Position numbers and translations under genes: made by a program
Assembly (NCBI RefSeq): GCF_026017845.1
Contig: NZ_CP100416.1
Location: 9,868,711 to 9,932,710, forward strand
Direction: 5' to 3'
Length of the DNA: 64,000 bases
Origin: Amycolatopsis mediterranei
GTDB taxonomy: Bacteria > Actinomycetota > Actinomycetes > Mycobacteriales > Pseudonocardiaceae
Shown: positions 43,828 through 52,399 of the stretch, one piece after another
How the letters are laid out: the number at the start of each line of letters is the position of its first letter
Numbering within the stretch: position 1 is the stretch's first letter
Notes under the pieces: generated by a model
Databases searched by the model: none
Told to the model about the DNA's origin: nothing
The model's input: only the letters and a program-made list of their open reading frames with translations

Positions 43828-45534
43828 TCAGGCCGGCTTGACCTCGCGGATGAAGCCGGCGATCAGATCATCGAGGCGGCTGGGATCTTCCGTGAGGTAG
43901 ATCGCGGCCACCCGGCGCTCCTCCACGCCGAAGAGCACGATCGACGACTTCTTGTCGGCAGTGGCGACGTACTCGCCGTGCAGCCCGCCGCCGTCCCAGG
44001 TGCCGCGGCGGACGGCACTGCCGGCGGGCGTCAGCTTCGTGTTCACCTCGATGTATTCGGTGGTCATGCCCTGTAAGTAGCGGACGCTGCCACCCGTGAA
44101 GTCGCAGACGACCGAGAGCTGGCCGCCCAGTAGCTGCGCGAAGTGGTCGTTTTGCTTGCAGGTGCTCCGGTCCGGGACGGACCCGGCCAGTGTGCGCAGG
44201 CACGGGGTGAACCCGGCCCGGTCGCGTTGCGCCGTCTGCGTGCAGTCCGCTGCGGCCTGCGCGGCCTGGTCCCGGATGACGAACACGACGACGGTGGCCA
44301 CGACCGCGGCGACCAGGAGCACGGCGAGCGCGAGGAACCAGCGCTTGGGTTTCCGGCGCGGTTCCGGCGGCGGCGGGTGCTGCGGCGGCCGCGGGATCTG
44401 CTGCTGCCAGGGCTGCGGCCGCGGCGGCGTCACCGGCGGGCGGACGGGCGCGAACGCGGGCACGGTGAGGTCGGTGGTGGTGCCCAGCGGAACGTGGTGG
44501 AGCCCGAAGGCGACCGCCGTCTCGGGCTGGTCCTGGGTGGTCGGCGCGACGCCGAGCTGCCGTCCGAGCAAGGTGGCTAGCAGCGGCATCCGGCTCGGCC
44601 CGCCGACGAGGTAGACCCCGGCGAGCTGCGCGGGCGTGAGGCCGGCGCGGCGGATCGTGGCGGCGAGCAGCTCGGCGCTGCGCAGCAGGCTGGGCCGCAC
44701 GAGCGCTTCGAGCTCGTCCCGGCTGACGAGGACGTCCCCGAACGGCTCGGCCATCGGCACGTGGGTCTGCGCGTGCCGCGAGAGGCTTTCCTTGGCGTCA
44801 CGGACATCCTGCAGCAACGCGCGGCGCGTGCGGCGGTCGGCGGTGGTCTGCGGCCGCAGGAGGCGTTGCCACTGCGCCGGATCGGCGTGCGAGACCGACC
44901 GTCCGATGTGGACGAGCAGGGCCTGGTCGATGTCGAGGCTGCCGAGATCGGACAGGCCGTCCTCGGCGAGCACGGTGAAGCCCTGCCGGGTGATTCCGAC
45001 GACGGCGCAGTCGAAGGTGCCCGCCCCGAGGTCGTAAACGCCGATGGGCCCACCCGCCCGGCGGCCCAGGCTGGCGTAGTGGGCGGCGGCGGCCACCGGC
45101 TCGGGGATCAGCCGGACGTCGGCGAACCGGGCTTTCGCGGCGGCGACCCGGAGGACGTCCTGCCGGTCGGCACCCCAGCCGGCGGGGTGCGAAATCCGGG
45201 TCTGCGCGGGCGGGTGGCCGAGCTGCCGTTCGGCTTCCTCGCCCATCCGGCGCAGGACGGCGGCGAAGGCGTCGGCGATGTCGACGTCGGTGTCGCCGAG
45301 CCGGAGCGTGCCTTCGTCTATGCGCCGCTTCGGGTTGGGTTCGAACCGGCTGGGCTCGAGCCTCGCCCGCCGTTCGGCGTCCTGGCCGACGACGAGCAGG
45401 CCGTCATCGTTGACGTAGACGGCGGACGACATGGTGACGGACCCGTCGACCTCGATGGCCCGCGGCCCGCGCCCGAAGGCGGAGAGGACCCCGACGGTGC
45501 TGGAAGTCCCGAAGTCGATCGAGAGCACGTCCAC
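43828..45534 (-). CDS. Hsp70-like actin-fold protein with a transmembrane anchor
   Basis: A 568-aa protein. The N-terminal Hsp70/actin-type ATPase (about 1-365) has the phosphate-1 loop LSIDFGTSSTVGV, VYDLGAGTFDCAV (about 165) and the adenosine motif VYLVGGPSRMPLL (about 325). Instead of the peptide-binding domain it has a Pro-rich linker, one transmembrane helix (RWFLALAVLLVAAVVATVVV) and an exported domain of about 150 residues. This architecture is common in actinobacteria and has no proven role. GTG 45534 is chosen because of the strong GGGAGGGGG site. Confidence 0.85.
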   Translation of the reverse strand: MDVLSIDFGTSSTVGVLSAFGRGPRAIEVDGSVTMSSAVYVNDDGLLVVGQDAERRARLEPSRFEPNPKRRIDEGTLRLGDTDVDIADAFAAVLRRMGEEAERQLGHPPAQTRISHPAGWGADRQDVLRVAAAKARFADVRLIPEPVAAAAHYASLGRRAGGPIGVYDLGAGTFDCAVVGITRQGFTVLAEDGLSDLGSLDIDQALLVHIGRSVSHADPAQWQRLLRPQTTADRRTRRALLQDVRDAKESLSRHAQTHVPMAEPFGDVLVSRDELEALVRPSLLRSAELLAATIRRAGLTPAQLAGVYLVGGPSRMPLLATLLGRQLGVAPTTQDQPETAVAFGLHHVPLGTTTDLTVPAFAPVRPPVTPPRPQPWQQQIPRPPQHPPPPEPRRKPKRWFLALAVLLVAAVVATVVVFVIRDQAAQAAADCTQTAQRDRAGFTPCLRTLAGSVPDRSTCKQNDHFAQLLGGQLSVVCDFTGGSVRYLQGMTTEYIEVNTKLTPAGSAVRRGTWDGGGLHGEYVATADKKSSIVLFGVEERRVAAIYLTEDPSRLDDLIAGFIREVKPA

Positions 45535-45594
45535 GCGGATTCCCCCTCCCAAGGTCCGCGGGCATCGTCTCACGGACGAGAGGGGCCGCTTCGG

Positions 45595-45957
45595 TCAGGC
45601 GCAGGCGTCAGTGTGATCCCGCTGAGCGGCCGAAACGGTGACGTCGCGATCATCGAAATCGGCGACCACCCGCATCCGGCCGCCGAGGGCCGTGATGTAG
45701 CGGCGGAGGGTGTCCAGCGCCATCTGTCCGGGGTCACCCTGTTCGAGCTGGCTGATCCGCGGCTGGCTGACCCCCATGCTCCGGGCGAGCTCGGTCTGGC
45801 TGACGCCGGCATCCTCCCGGAGCTGGGCAAGGCGGAACCCGAGTACATAAGCCTCGGTCGCCTCCCGCGCCGCGATGCGCGCGGCATCTACGTCGCGACC
45901 GGCCTCACGGTCGATGGCAAGCTTCTCGGCTTTGACTTCCTTCCACGACCGGGTCAT
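45595..45957 (-). CDS. XRE-family antitoxin (HigA-like)
   Basis: A 120-aa DNA-binding protein. The first 45 residues are helical (SWKEVKAEKLAIDREAG), and the HTH is at about 46-75 (LREDAGVSQTELARSMGVS then QPRISQLEQGD). It follows the toxin reading frame on the same strand with AGGAGG and 8 nt before the ATG (GTG 45960 is an alternative). It should repress its own promoter and neutralise the toxin. The toxin gene upstream is frameshifted, so it may now be an orphan antitoxin. Confidence 0.8.
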   Translation of the reverse strand: MTRSWKEVKAEKLAIDREAGRDVDAARIAAREATEAYVLGFRLAQLREDAGVSQTELARSMGVSQPRISQLEQGDPGQMALDTLRRYITALGGRMRVVADFDDRDVTVSAAQRDHTDACA

Positions 45958-45960
45958 CAC

Positions 45961-46325
45961 TCAGTCCTCCTCTCCGGCTCGCAGGTGGTCCCGGAACCGC
46001 TGCTCCGCGACGGAGATGTTGAGTTCGTACCAACCCTTCCAGTTCCCGGCCTTGTTGCCGGCCACCAGAAGCAACGCACAACGCACCGGATCGAAGGCGA
46101 ACAGGATCCTGATCTCGCTGCTCCCGGCGGACGCCGGTCTCAGCTCCTTCAGTTGTGCAAGCTCGAGCCCTTGATCCGGTCGACCAACGGCCGCCCGAGG
46201 CGAGGGCCCTCCCGGGCGAGCATGTCGATCGCTTCTTCGACCCGGTCCGCAGAGACCGGGTCCTCACGGCACAGGTTCACGAACCACTGCTCGACCTCGT
46301 CGTGAAGTTCGATCTCCCACTCCAT
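45961..46325 (-). pseudogene. HigB/RelE-like toxin with a one-base frameshift
   Basis: From ATG 46325 the frame encodes a typical toxin start (MEWEIELHDEVEQWF and DRVEEAIDMLAREGPRLGRP) but stops at TGA 46149-46151 after 58 codons (KGSSLHN-stop). Re-reading one base back restores the family sequence: LKELRPASAGSSEIRILFAF, then DPVRCALLLVAGNKAGNWKG and ending RDHLRAGEED-stop at 45961. A single C missing after the AAC codon explains it. Either the toxin is inactivated or the base is a sequencing error; no slippery heptamer is present, so programmed frameshifting is unlikely. Confidence 0.75.
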
Positions 46326-46331
46326 CCGACA

Positions 46332-46352
46332 ACTATAATGTACGCCTTATAG
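46332..46352 (-). promoter_or_regulatory. TA-operon promoter and palindromic operator
   Basis: On the minus strand TATAGT (plus 46332-46337) is 6 nt from ATG 46325, a leaderless start. CTATAA (46333-46338) and TTATAG (46347-46352) form a dyad around the promoter, the likely antitoxin operator. Confidence 0.5.
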
Positions 46353-46376
46353 CCGGAGCGCACCAGACGCAAAGAA

Positions 46377-46405
46377 GGGCGGCTCCCCGCTCGGGGGAAC
46401 CGCCC
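46377..46405 (-). terminator. Terminator of clpC
   Basis: GGGCGG (46377-46382) and CCGCCC (46400-46405) enclose an inner TCCCC/GGGGGA stem. It lies just beyond the clpC stop codon at 46427, and would also end the toxin-antitoxin region for transcripts entering from the left. Confidence 0.6.
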
Positions 46406-46426
46406 TCCTGGCGTACTACGCGACGA

Positions 46427-48985
46427 TCACTCGCCTTCGGCTTCGCCGCCCTGCTCCTCGTGGCCCGCGCCGATGCTGACCGGCGGGGCGTCCGGGATGG
46501 ACGACGGACGGCGCTCACCGCGGAAGGTGAACTTCGCCTGGTCGTCCTTGTCCTCCGGGTTGCCGCTCCAGCCTTCGACGTCGACCAGGATGATCTGGCC
46601 CGGCTCGACCTCGCCGAAGAGGATCTTCTCCGACAGCTGGTCCTCGATCTCGCGCTGGATCGTGCGGCGCAGCGGCCGCGCACCCAGCACGGGGTCGAAG
46701 CCGCGCTTGGCCAGCAGCGACTTGGCCTTCGCCGTGAGCTCCAGCTCCATGTCCTTGGCGCGCAGCTGGGTCTCGACCCGGCCGATCATCAGGTCGACCA
46801 TCATGATGATCTGTTCCTGCGTCAGCTGGTGGAACACGATGATGTCATCGATCCGGTTCAGGAACTCCGGGCGGAAATGCTTCTTCATTTCCTCGTTGAC
46901 CTTCTGCTTCATCTTCTCGTACCGGGTGCCGGTGTCGTTGGACCCGGCGAACCCGAGCGAGACGGACTTCGAGATGTCCGACGTGCCCAGGTTGGACGTG
47001 AAGATGAGGACCGTGTTCTTGAAGTCGACCGTGCGGCCCTGACCGTCGGTCAGGCGGCCGTCTTCCAGCACCTGCAGGAGCGTGTTGTAGATCTCCTGGT
47101 GCGCCTTCTCGATCTCGTCGAACAGGACCACCGAGAACGGCTTGCGCCGCACCTTCTCGGTCAGCTGGCCGCCCTCTTCGTAGCCGACGTAGCCCGGAGG
47201 GGCACCGAAGAGCCGCGAAGCGGTGTAGCGGTCGTGGAACTCGCCCATGTCGATCTGGATGAGCGCGTCGTCCTCGCCGAACAGGAACGCCGCCAGCGCC
47301 TTGGAGAGCTCGGTCTTACCGACACCGGACGGGCCGGCGAAGATGAACGAGCCCGACGGGCGCTTCGGGTCCTTCAGACCGGCCCGCGTACGGCGGATCG
47401 CCTGCGAGACGGCCTTGACCGCGTCCTCCTGGCCGATGATGCGCTTGTGGAGTTCCTCCTCCATGCGCAGCAGCCGGGTGGTCTCCTCCTCGGTCAGCTT
47501 GAACACCGGGATGCCGGTCCAGTTGGCCAGCACCTCCGCGATCTGCTCGTCGTCGACCTCGGCGACGACGTCGAGGTCGCCGTCCTTCCACTGCTTCTCC
47601 CGCTCGCCCTTCTGGCCGAGGAGGGTCTTCTCCTCGTCGCGCAGGCGGGCGGCCCGCTCGAAGTCCTGCGCGTCGATCGCGGACTCCTTGTCGCGGCGGA
47701 CGTTCGCGATCTTCTCGTCGAACTCGCGCAGGTCCGGCGGCGCGGTCATCCGGCGGATGCGCATCCGGGCGCCGGCCTCGTCGATCAGGTCGATCGCCTT
47801 GTCCGGGAGGAACCGGTCGTTGATGTACCGGTCCGCCAGGGTCGCGGCGGCGACCAGCGCCGAGTCGGTGATCGAGACGCGGTGGTGCGCCTCGTACCGG
47901 TCACGCAGGCCCTTGAGGATCTCGATGGTGTGCTCCAGCGACGGCTCGCCGACCTGGATCGGCTGGAACCGGCGCTCGAGGGCGGCGTCCTTCTCGATGT
48001 ACTTGCGGTACTCCTCGAGCGTGGTCGCGCCGATCGTCTGCAGCTCACCGCGGGCGAGCATCGGCTTCAGGATCGAAGCCGCGTCGATCGCGCCCTCGGC
48101 GGCACCCGCCCCGACCAGCGTGTGCAGCTCGTCGATGAACAGGATGATGTCGCCGCGGGTCTTGATCTCCTTGAGCACCTTCTTCAGGCGCTCTTCGAAG
48201 TCACCGCGGTAGCGGGAGCCGGCGACCAGCGAGCCCAGGTCCAGCGTGTAGAGCTGCTTGTCCTTGAGCGTCTCGGGCACCTCGCCCTTGACGATGCTCT
48301 GCGCGAGGCCCTCGACGACGGCGGTCTTGCCGACGCCCGGCTCGCCGATGAGCACCGGGTTGTTCTTGGTCCGGCGGGACAGCACCTGCATGACCCGCTC
48401 GATCTCCTTGCCGCGCCCGATGACCGGGTCGAGCTTGCCCTCGCGGGCGAGCACGGTCATGTTGCGGCCGAACTGGTCGAGGACCAGCGACGACGACGGG
48501 GTGCCCTCACCGCGGCCGGAACCGGTTTCGGTGGACTCCTTGCCGCCCTGGTAGCCCGAGAGCAGCTGCAGCACCTGCTGGCGAACCCGGTTGAGGTCCG
48601 CTCCCAGCTTGACCAGGACCTGCGCGGCGACGCCCTCGCCCTCGCGGATCAGGCCGAGCAGGATGTGCTCGGTGCCGATGTAGTTGTGGCCGAGCTGCAG
48701 CGCTTCGCGCAGTGACAGCTCCAGCACCTTCTTGGCGCGCGGCGTGAACGGGATGTGCCCGCTCGGCGCCTGCTGGCCCTGGCCGATGATCTCTTCGACC
48801 TGCTGGCGCACGCCCTCCAGGGCGATGCCCAGCGACTCCAGCGCCTTGGCGGCGACACCCTCACCCTCGTGGATCAGACCCAGGAGGATGTGCTCGGTGC
48901 CGATGTAGTTGTGGTTGAGCATCCTGGCCTCTTCTTGAGCCAGGACGACCACCCGCCTCGCGCGGTCGGTGAACCTCTCAAACAT
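46427..48985 (-). CDS. clpC: ATP-dependent Clp protease ATP-binding subunit ClpC
   Basis: An 852-aa Hsp100 unfoldase. Two Clp_N repeats fill about residues 1-140 (MFERFTDRARRVVVLAQEEA start). The first AAA module has Walker A GEPGVGKTAV (about 212), the UVR/middle domain lies near 420-465, and the second AAA module has Walker A GPSGVGKTEL (about 552) and the C-terminal IGxGF-type region for ClpP docking. It feeds unfolded proteins to ClpP and is essential in mycobacteria. The ATG 48985 begins at the canonical N-terminus; the acidic C-terminal tail (about 35 residues) is usual for actinobacterial ClpC1. Confidence 0.96.
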   Translation of the reverse strand: MFERFTDRARRVVVLAQEEARMLNHNYIGTEHILLGLIHEGEGVAAKALESLGIALEGVRQQVEEIIGQGQQAPSGHIPFTPRAKKVLELSLREALQLGHNYIGTEHILLGLIREGEGVAAQVLVKLGADLNRVRQQVLQLLSGYQGGKESTETGSGRGEGTPSSSLVLDQFGRNMTVLAREGKLDPVIGRGKEIERVMQVLSRRTKNNPVLIGEPGVGKTAVVEGLAQSIVKGEVPETLKDKQLYTLDLGSLVAGSRYRGDFEERLKKVLKEIKTRGDIILFIDELHTLVGAGAAEGAIDAASILKPMLARGELQTIGATTLEEYRKYIEKDAALERRFQPIQVGEPSLEHTIEILKGLRDRYEAHHRVSITDSALVAAATLADRYINDRFLPDKAIDLIDEAGARMRIRRMTAPPDLREFDEKIANVRRDKESAIDAQDFERAARLRDEEKTLLGQKGEREKQWKDGDLDVVAEVDDEQIAEVLANWTGIPVFKLTEEETTRLLRMEEELHKRIIGQEDAVKAVSQAIRRTRAGLKDPKRPSGSFIFAGPSGVGKTELSKALAAFLFGEDDALIQIDMGEFHDRYTASRLFGAPPGYVGYEEGGQLTEKVRRKPFSVVLFDEIEKAHQEIYNTLLQVLEDGRLTDGQGRTVDFKNTVLIFTSNLGTSDISKSVSLGFAGSNDTGTRYEKMKQKVNEEMKKHFRPEFLNRIDDIIVFHQLTQEQIIMMVDLMIGRVETQLRAKDMELELTAKAKSLLAKRGFDPVLGARPLRRTIQREIEDQLSEKILFGEVEPGQIILVDVEGWSGNPEDKDDQAKFTFRGERRPSSIPDAPPVSIGAGHEEQGGEAEGE

Positions 48986-49345
48986 GTGCACTCCCTCGAC
49001 TGCTGCGCCGGCGGCCCGTTTCCATCGTGCTTTCACCGCGATGGATTCAGCACCGTGAGACCACTCTAGTAGCCAAGTCGTCGCGCTGGCTTACCACTAC
49101 GGCTGTTCGCGGTCTTTTCCGCACCCGGACGTGGGGTCCGCCGGGTGCTCCCATCATCAGGTTGCCCTGCACCTTTACGTCAAGCCCAACGTGCGATCGG
49201 CCACGGGGATTCCGCCATCCGCGCCCTGTCCGCTCACCGCGAACAGTCCGCAAGCTGGGAGTGACCCACCCGATTGGCGGAACTCCTGGAAGCCTGTAAG
49301 GTTAGGCACGCCTAATCCACTACGGCGCTGTCAGGAGGGCCGCGG
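48986..49345. promoter_or_regulatory. 360-nt divergent control region of clpC and the FhuF-type gene
   Basis: The clpC side contains a dyad TCCATCG (49021-49027) / CGATGGA (49039-49045), in the probable 5' leader, and a -10 candidate TAGAGT on the minus strand (plus 49065-49070). The fhuF side contains the iron box at 49297-49315. No HspR HAIR element of the CTTGAGT-N7-ACTCAAG type and no gene were found in it. Confidence 0.5.
49297..49315 (+). promoter_or_regulatory. Iron box (IdeR/DmdR operator)
   Basis: TAAGGTTAGGCACGCCTAA fits the 19-bp iron-box consensus (TTAGGTTAGGCTAACCTAA) at about 15 of 19 positions; its core TTAGGCACGCCTAA is an exact palindrome. It is 30 nt before the start of the FhuF-type gene and contains a TAAGGT -10 candidate, so an iron-loaded regulator would block transcription. 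Confidence 0.75.
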
Positions 49346-50170
49346 TTGAGCCAGCAGCGGTCCTTCCGTGACGCACGCGAGGTCGGCGACGGCCTCGCGT
49401 CGTCGTTGCGGCGGGTCTCCGGCCTCCAGGAACGCACCGAGCTGCGGCGTGACGTCCCGGCGGGCTGGATCCGCTGTTCGGAGCTACTGGAGACGCCCGC
49501 ATACTTCGGCGAGTGGCGCGGCCTGCTGGGCGACTGGCTCCTGCGCGAGCACTCCTCGGCGCCTGCGCCGACCACGGCCAGCTGGGTGCTGACGTGGTAC
49601 CTGCACGTCCCGGCGTACGTCGGCGCGCTGTTGTGGCACCACGAGCGCCGGGTGCCGTCGCTGAAGCCGGCGGAGCTGGCGTTCCGCCTGGCCGACGACC
49701 GCCCGCACCCGGACGGCATGGCGGTGCTGGGTGACGCATTCCACTGCCTCCCGACCGACCCGGGCTCGGCCCGCCCGGAGGCGACGGTGGTCCGCGACGA
49801 GCGAGCACTGGCGGCGGTACTGAGAACGCGTTACCTGGCTCACGCGGCCCGGTTCGTCCAGGCGTATGCACCGCTCAGCAGATTGGGCCGCCGGACGCTG
49901 TGGGCAGCGGCGACGGACGCGCTGGAGAACTCGCTGTGGTGGGCGGGCCGCCAGGGCGGGACACCGGAGGCCGAGGGCGCGGGCGTGGCGGACGCGGCAC
50001 TGGTGCTCGACGCGCGGTACCCACCGCTGACCTCGGCATCGACGTTGCGCCTGGCGGAGGGGCCTGAGGGCCACCGCGAGTGGACGCGGCGGCGCGAGAG
50101 CTGCTGCTTTTCGTACTTGCTGCCATCGTCACCCGAGTGCGACGGCTGCCCGCGCACCTGCTCGCGATAG
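49346..50170 (+). CDS. FhuF-like ferric-siderophore reductase ([2Fe-2S] protein)
   Basis: A 274-aa protein. The C-terminus carries the exact FhuF cluster pattern C-C-x10-C-x2-C with C253, C254, C265 and C268 (CCFSYLLPSSPECDGC). The preceding region is helical and Trp-rich (SWVLTWYLHVPAYVGALLWH). FhuF releases iron from hydroxamate siderophores by reducing Fe(III) in the cytosol. TTG 49346 is used because AGGAGG at 49333-49338 has ideal spacing and there is no closer ATG/GTG. The iron box upstream supports iron-repressed expression. Confidence 0.82.
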   Translation: MSQQRSFRDAREVGDGLASSLRRVSGLQERTELRRDVPAGWIRCSELLETPAYFGEWRGLLGDWLLREHSSAPAPTTASWVLTWYLHVPAYVGALLWHHERRVPSLKPAELAFRLADDRPHPDGMAVLGDAFHCLPTDPGSARPEATVVRDERALAAVLRTRYLAHAARFVQAYAPLSRLGRRTLWAAATDALENSLWWAGRQGGTPEAEGAGVADAALVLDARYPPLTSASTLRLAEGPEGHREWTRRRESCCFSYLLPSSPECDGCPRTCSR

Positions 50171-50287
50171 CCAGGCGGCCCCAAACATCCCCCGCCCGAT
50201 CCCTGGGGGGCGGCCCCGAGGCCAGTCTATCGGCTCCCGCCGGCAAAACCCGCCGATCGCCGCCCATGAGCCCGAGCTGTCCACATC

Positions 50288-50869
50288 TCAGCCGACCTGG
50301 GGACAACTCCAGCCCGGATCCCGGCCGGCCGCTCCCAGTGCCCGCTCCAGCGGCGAGGCATCGGCCGCCACCGGTACCGCCGGCCCGTAGACCCCCATCG
50401 ACCGCGCCTGCTCGCCCATCGCCACCGCGGACTCGTACACCGCCGTTGCCGCTTCGGGCGCGCACCGCAGCTGCTGCCCGCTCGCCCGGGCCAGGTCCCA
50501 GCCGTGCAGCACGAACTCGCCCAGCACCATCGCGCCCACCACCGCCGCCGGCAGCGAAGCCGACCCCAGTGCAGTCGTCCCCGTCCACGCCGACGGCGGC
50601 TCGAACACCTCCACCAGCGTCTCCGTCTGCTTCTCCAGATCCGCGCGCCAGCTGTCCGTCACCAGGGCCGCGTCCGCCTCACCGCCGAGGGGCGAGGGCG
50701 CGGCCGAACGCCGTCCCGCGGCGATCATCCACGGGCCCCAGTACAGGAGGTGGTTGAGCAGCCCGCGGACGTCGTACCCCGCGCACGGCGTCGGCGCGGC
50801 CAGGTCGTGGACCGCATCCGCGATCCGGAGGAATTCGCCCGCGGCGGGGCGCAGCAACTCGGCAGTCAT
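50288..50869 (-). CDS. TIGR03086/maleylpyruvate isomerase-like metal-binding protein
   Basis: A 193-aa DinB/MDMPI-fold protein. The N-terminal helix MTAELLRPAAGEFLRIADAVHDLAAPTPCAGY contains the PTPCAGYDVRGLLNHLLYW block that defines TIGR03086, with a metal-binding His (in LLNHLLYW), and a second His is in VLHGWDLARA near residue 125. Many such proteins use mycothiol, but the reaction is unknown. Divergent from the AraC gene, 65 nt away. Confidence 0.8.
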   Translation of the reverse strand: MTAELLRPAAGEFLRIADAVHDLAAPTPCAGYDVRGLLNHLLYWGPWMIAAGRRSAAPSPLGGEADAALVTDSWRADLEKQTETLVEVFEPPSAWTGTTALGSASLPAAVVGAMVLGEFVLHGWDLARASGQQLRCAPEAATAVYESAVAMGEQARSMGVYGPAVPVAADASPLERALGAAGRDPGWSCPQVG

Positions 50870-50922
50870 GCCGGTGATCCCACTTCCCCGGCGAGCACCG
50901 CGTCTTGAACGAACGCGACAGC

Positions 50923-50928
50923 TACCGT
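50923..50928 (+). promoter_or_regulatory. -10 element before the AraC-family gene
   Basis: TACCGT ends 6 nt before GTG 50935 and decides that start over an upstream TTG at 50905. Confidence 0.5.
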
Positions 50929-50934
50929 GACCCC

Positions 50935-51762
50935 GTGACACACCGGATCCCGCGCGGCATCGTGGCCGAAGCCACCGCGCGCACGATGTTCACGCTGACC
51001 AGGCACCCGCCGGCCCCGGAACTGGCCGGGTTCGTCGAATACCACTGGATCCTGCGCTGGGACCTGCGCGGCAAACCGCCGCACGAGCAGCGGGTGCTGC
51101 CGAACCTCTCGGTCCACGTCACGTTCTTCCCGGGCGCCTCCGGTGTCCACGGCCCGGCCCACGACGTCTTTTCCCACCGCTTGACCGGCCGCGTCCAGGG
51201 CCTGGGCGTGCGATTCCGGCCGGGCACCTTCCGCGCGTTCCTCGGCGGACCCGTGCGTGACATCGCCGACCGGGCCGTCCCACTCACCGACGTTTTCGGA
51301 CCGGCCGCGTCGGCGGCCGCCGAATCGGTGCGCACGGCAGGCGACGATGCGCAAATGGTCGGCGCGATCGACAACTTGCTGATCGCAAATCCCGTGCGAC
51401 TGTCTCCGGCCGCCCGTACCGCGACGGAGGCGGTGGAACAAATCGCACGCGATCCGGAAATTACCCGGGTGGCGCAACTGTGCGCGGATACTGGACTAAC
51501 CACCCGCTCTCTCCAGCGGGTGTTCGCCGAACACGTCGGCTGCCCGCCCAAGTGGGCGATCCGGATTTACCGTCTCAATGACGCAGCGCAGCGGCTCGTC
51601 ACAGAAGGACAACGCGATTACGCCGGACTGGCGGTTCGACTGGGCTATAGCGACCAGTCGCACTTCATCCGCGATTTCCGGACGGTGACCGGCCAGTCGC
51701 CTGCCGAGTACGCCCGAACATCGCGGGCACCGGAACGGGAACCGGACAGCGACCGGACATGA
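50935..51762 (+). CDS. AraC-family transcriptional regulator
   Basis: A 275-aa regulator. The N-terminal sensory domain (about 15-130) starts FTLTRHPPAPELAGFVEYHW and matches the DUF6597-type domain of ligand-sensing AraC members. The C-terminal double HTH (about 165-255) has TRVAQLCADTGLTTRSLQRV and YAGLAVRLGYSDQSHFIRDF, with the family signature ending FRTVTGQSPAEY. Function of its regulon unknown; the divergent TIGR03086 gene is a candidate target. Confidence 0.85.
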   Translation: MTHRIPRGIVAEATARTMFTLTRHPPAPELAGFVEYHWILRWDLRGKPPHEQRVLPNLSVHVTFFPGASGVHGPAHDVFSHRLTGRVQGLGVRFRPGTFRAFLGGPVRDIADRAVPLTDVFGPAASAAAESVRTAGDDAQMVGAIDNLLIANPVRLSPAARTATEAVEQIARDPEITRVAQLCADTGLTTRSLQRVFAEHVGCPPKWAIRIYRLNDAAQRLVTEGQRDYAGLAVRLGYSDQSHFIRDFRTVTGQSPAEYARTSRAPEREPDSDRT

Positions 51763-51767
51763 AGAAA

Positions 51768-51794
51768 GCCGCCGGGCGAAATACGCCCGGCGGC
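51768..51794. terminator. Hairpin between AraC-type gene and lsr2
   Basis: GCCGCCGGGCG (51768-51778) and CGCCCGGCGGC (51784-51794) form a perfect 11-bp stem with a 5-nt loop. It begins 5 nt after the AraC-type stop and probably serves both converging transcripts. Confidence 0.75.
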
Positions 51795-51903
51795 CACCGC
51801 TGGAAACCCCGCGTCGACGAGATTGGCACGCCACCACGGCGTACGGGATCGCTGCTGGTCAGCGACCCGCAGCCGGCCCGCACGGAGGCGGCGTGAACAA
51901 TCT

Positions 51904-52254
51904 TCAGTTCTTCTTGTGGTAGGCCTCGACGACCTCGGAGGGGATGCGGCCGCGGTCGGAAACCGCGTAACCGTTCTTGCGCGCCCACGACCGGATGGCC
52001 TGGTTCTGCTCACGGTCGACGGCGGCCGGACGAGCCGAACCCTTACCCGCGACCGGACGAACCGTGGCGCGCTTGCGACCTCCCGCACGACGCGCGTGCT
52101 CGACATACTGAGCGAGCGCGTCCCGCAGCTCCTCCGCGTTTTCCGAGGAGAGATCGATCTGGTAGCTGACTCCGTCCAAACCGAACTCGACGGTCTCTTC
52201 CGCCTCACTGCCGTCGAGGTCGTCGACCAGCGAGACGAGCACCTTCTGTGCCAT
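51904..52254 (-). CDS. lsr2: Nucleoid-associated protein Lsr2
   Basis: A 116-aa xenogeneic silencer. The N-terminal dimerisation domain starts MAQKVLVSLVDDLDGSEAEE (residues 1-60), and the C-terminal DNA-binding domain carries the RGR AT-hook-like motif at R101-G102-R103 (SDRGRIPSEV). It coats AT-rich DNA and silences acquired genes. It follows lysS on the same strand, as in mycobacteria. Its upstream leader is AT-rich for this genome and contains a small CGGGGC/GCCCCG hairpin (52292-52305). Confidence 0.95.
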   Translation of the reverse strand: MAQKVLVSLVDDLDGSEAEETVEFGLDGVSYQIDLSSENAEELRDALAQYVEHARRAGGRKRATVRPVAGKGSARPAAVDREQNQAIRSWARKNGYAVSDRGRIPSEVVEAYHKKN

Positions 52255-52399
52255 CCGATTCCTCCTGCGGGGCTTACTCAATGATCTGGTACGGGGCAAG
52301 CCCCGGGACAGAAGACTTTGTCTAGAACATTAGTACCCGCTTCCGCAGTGCAGCGCAAATCTCATTGCGATAACCGGCGGCTATCCTCACACGGCCGGG

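Noticed and set aside
46149..46151. Programmed -1 frameshift in the toxin gene
   Set aside because: No slippery heptamer or downstream pseudoknot is evident; a deleted base is the simpler explanation.
46460..48715. Long plus-strand frame opposite clpC
   Set aside because: Composition of an antisense shadow; clpC is an essential, highly conserved gene on the other strand.
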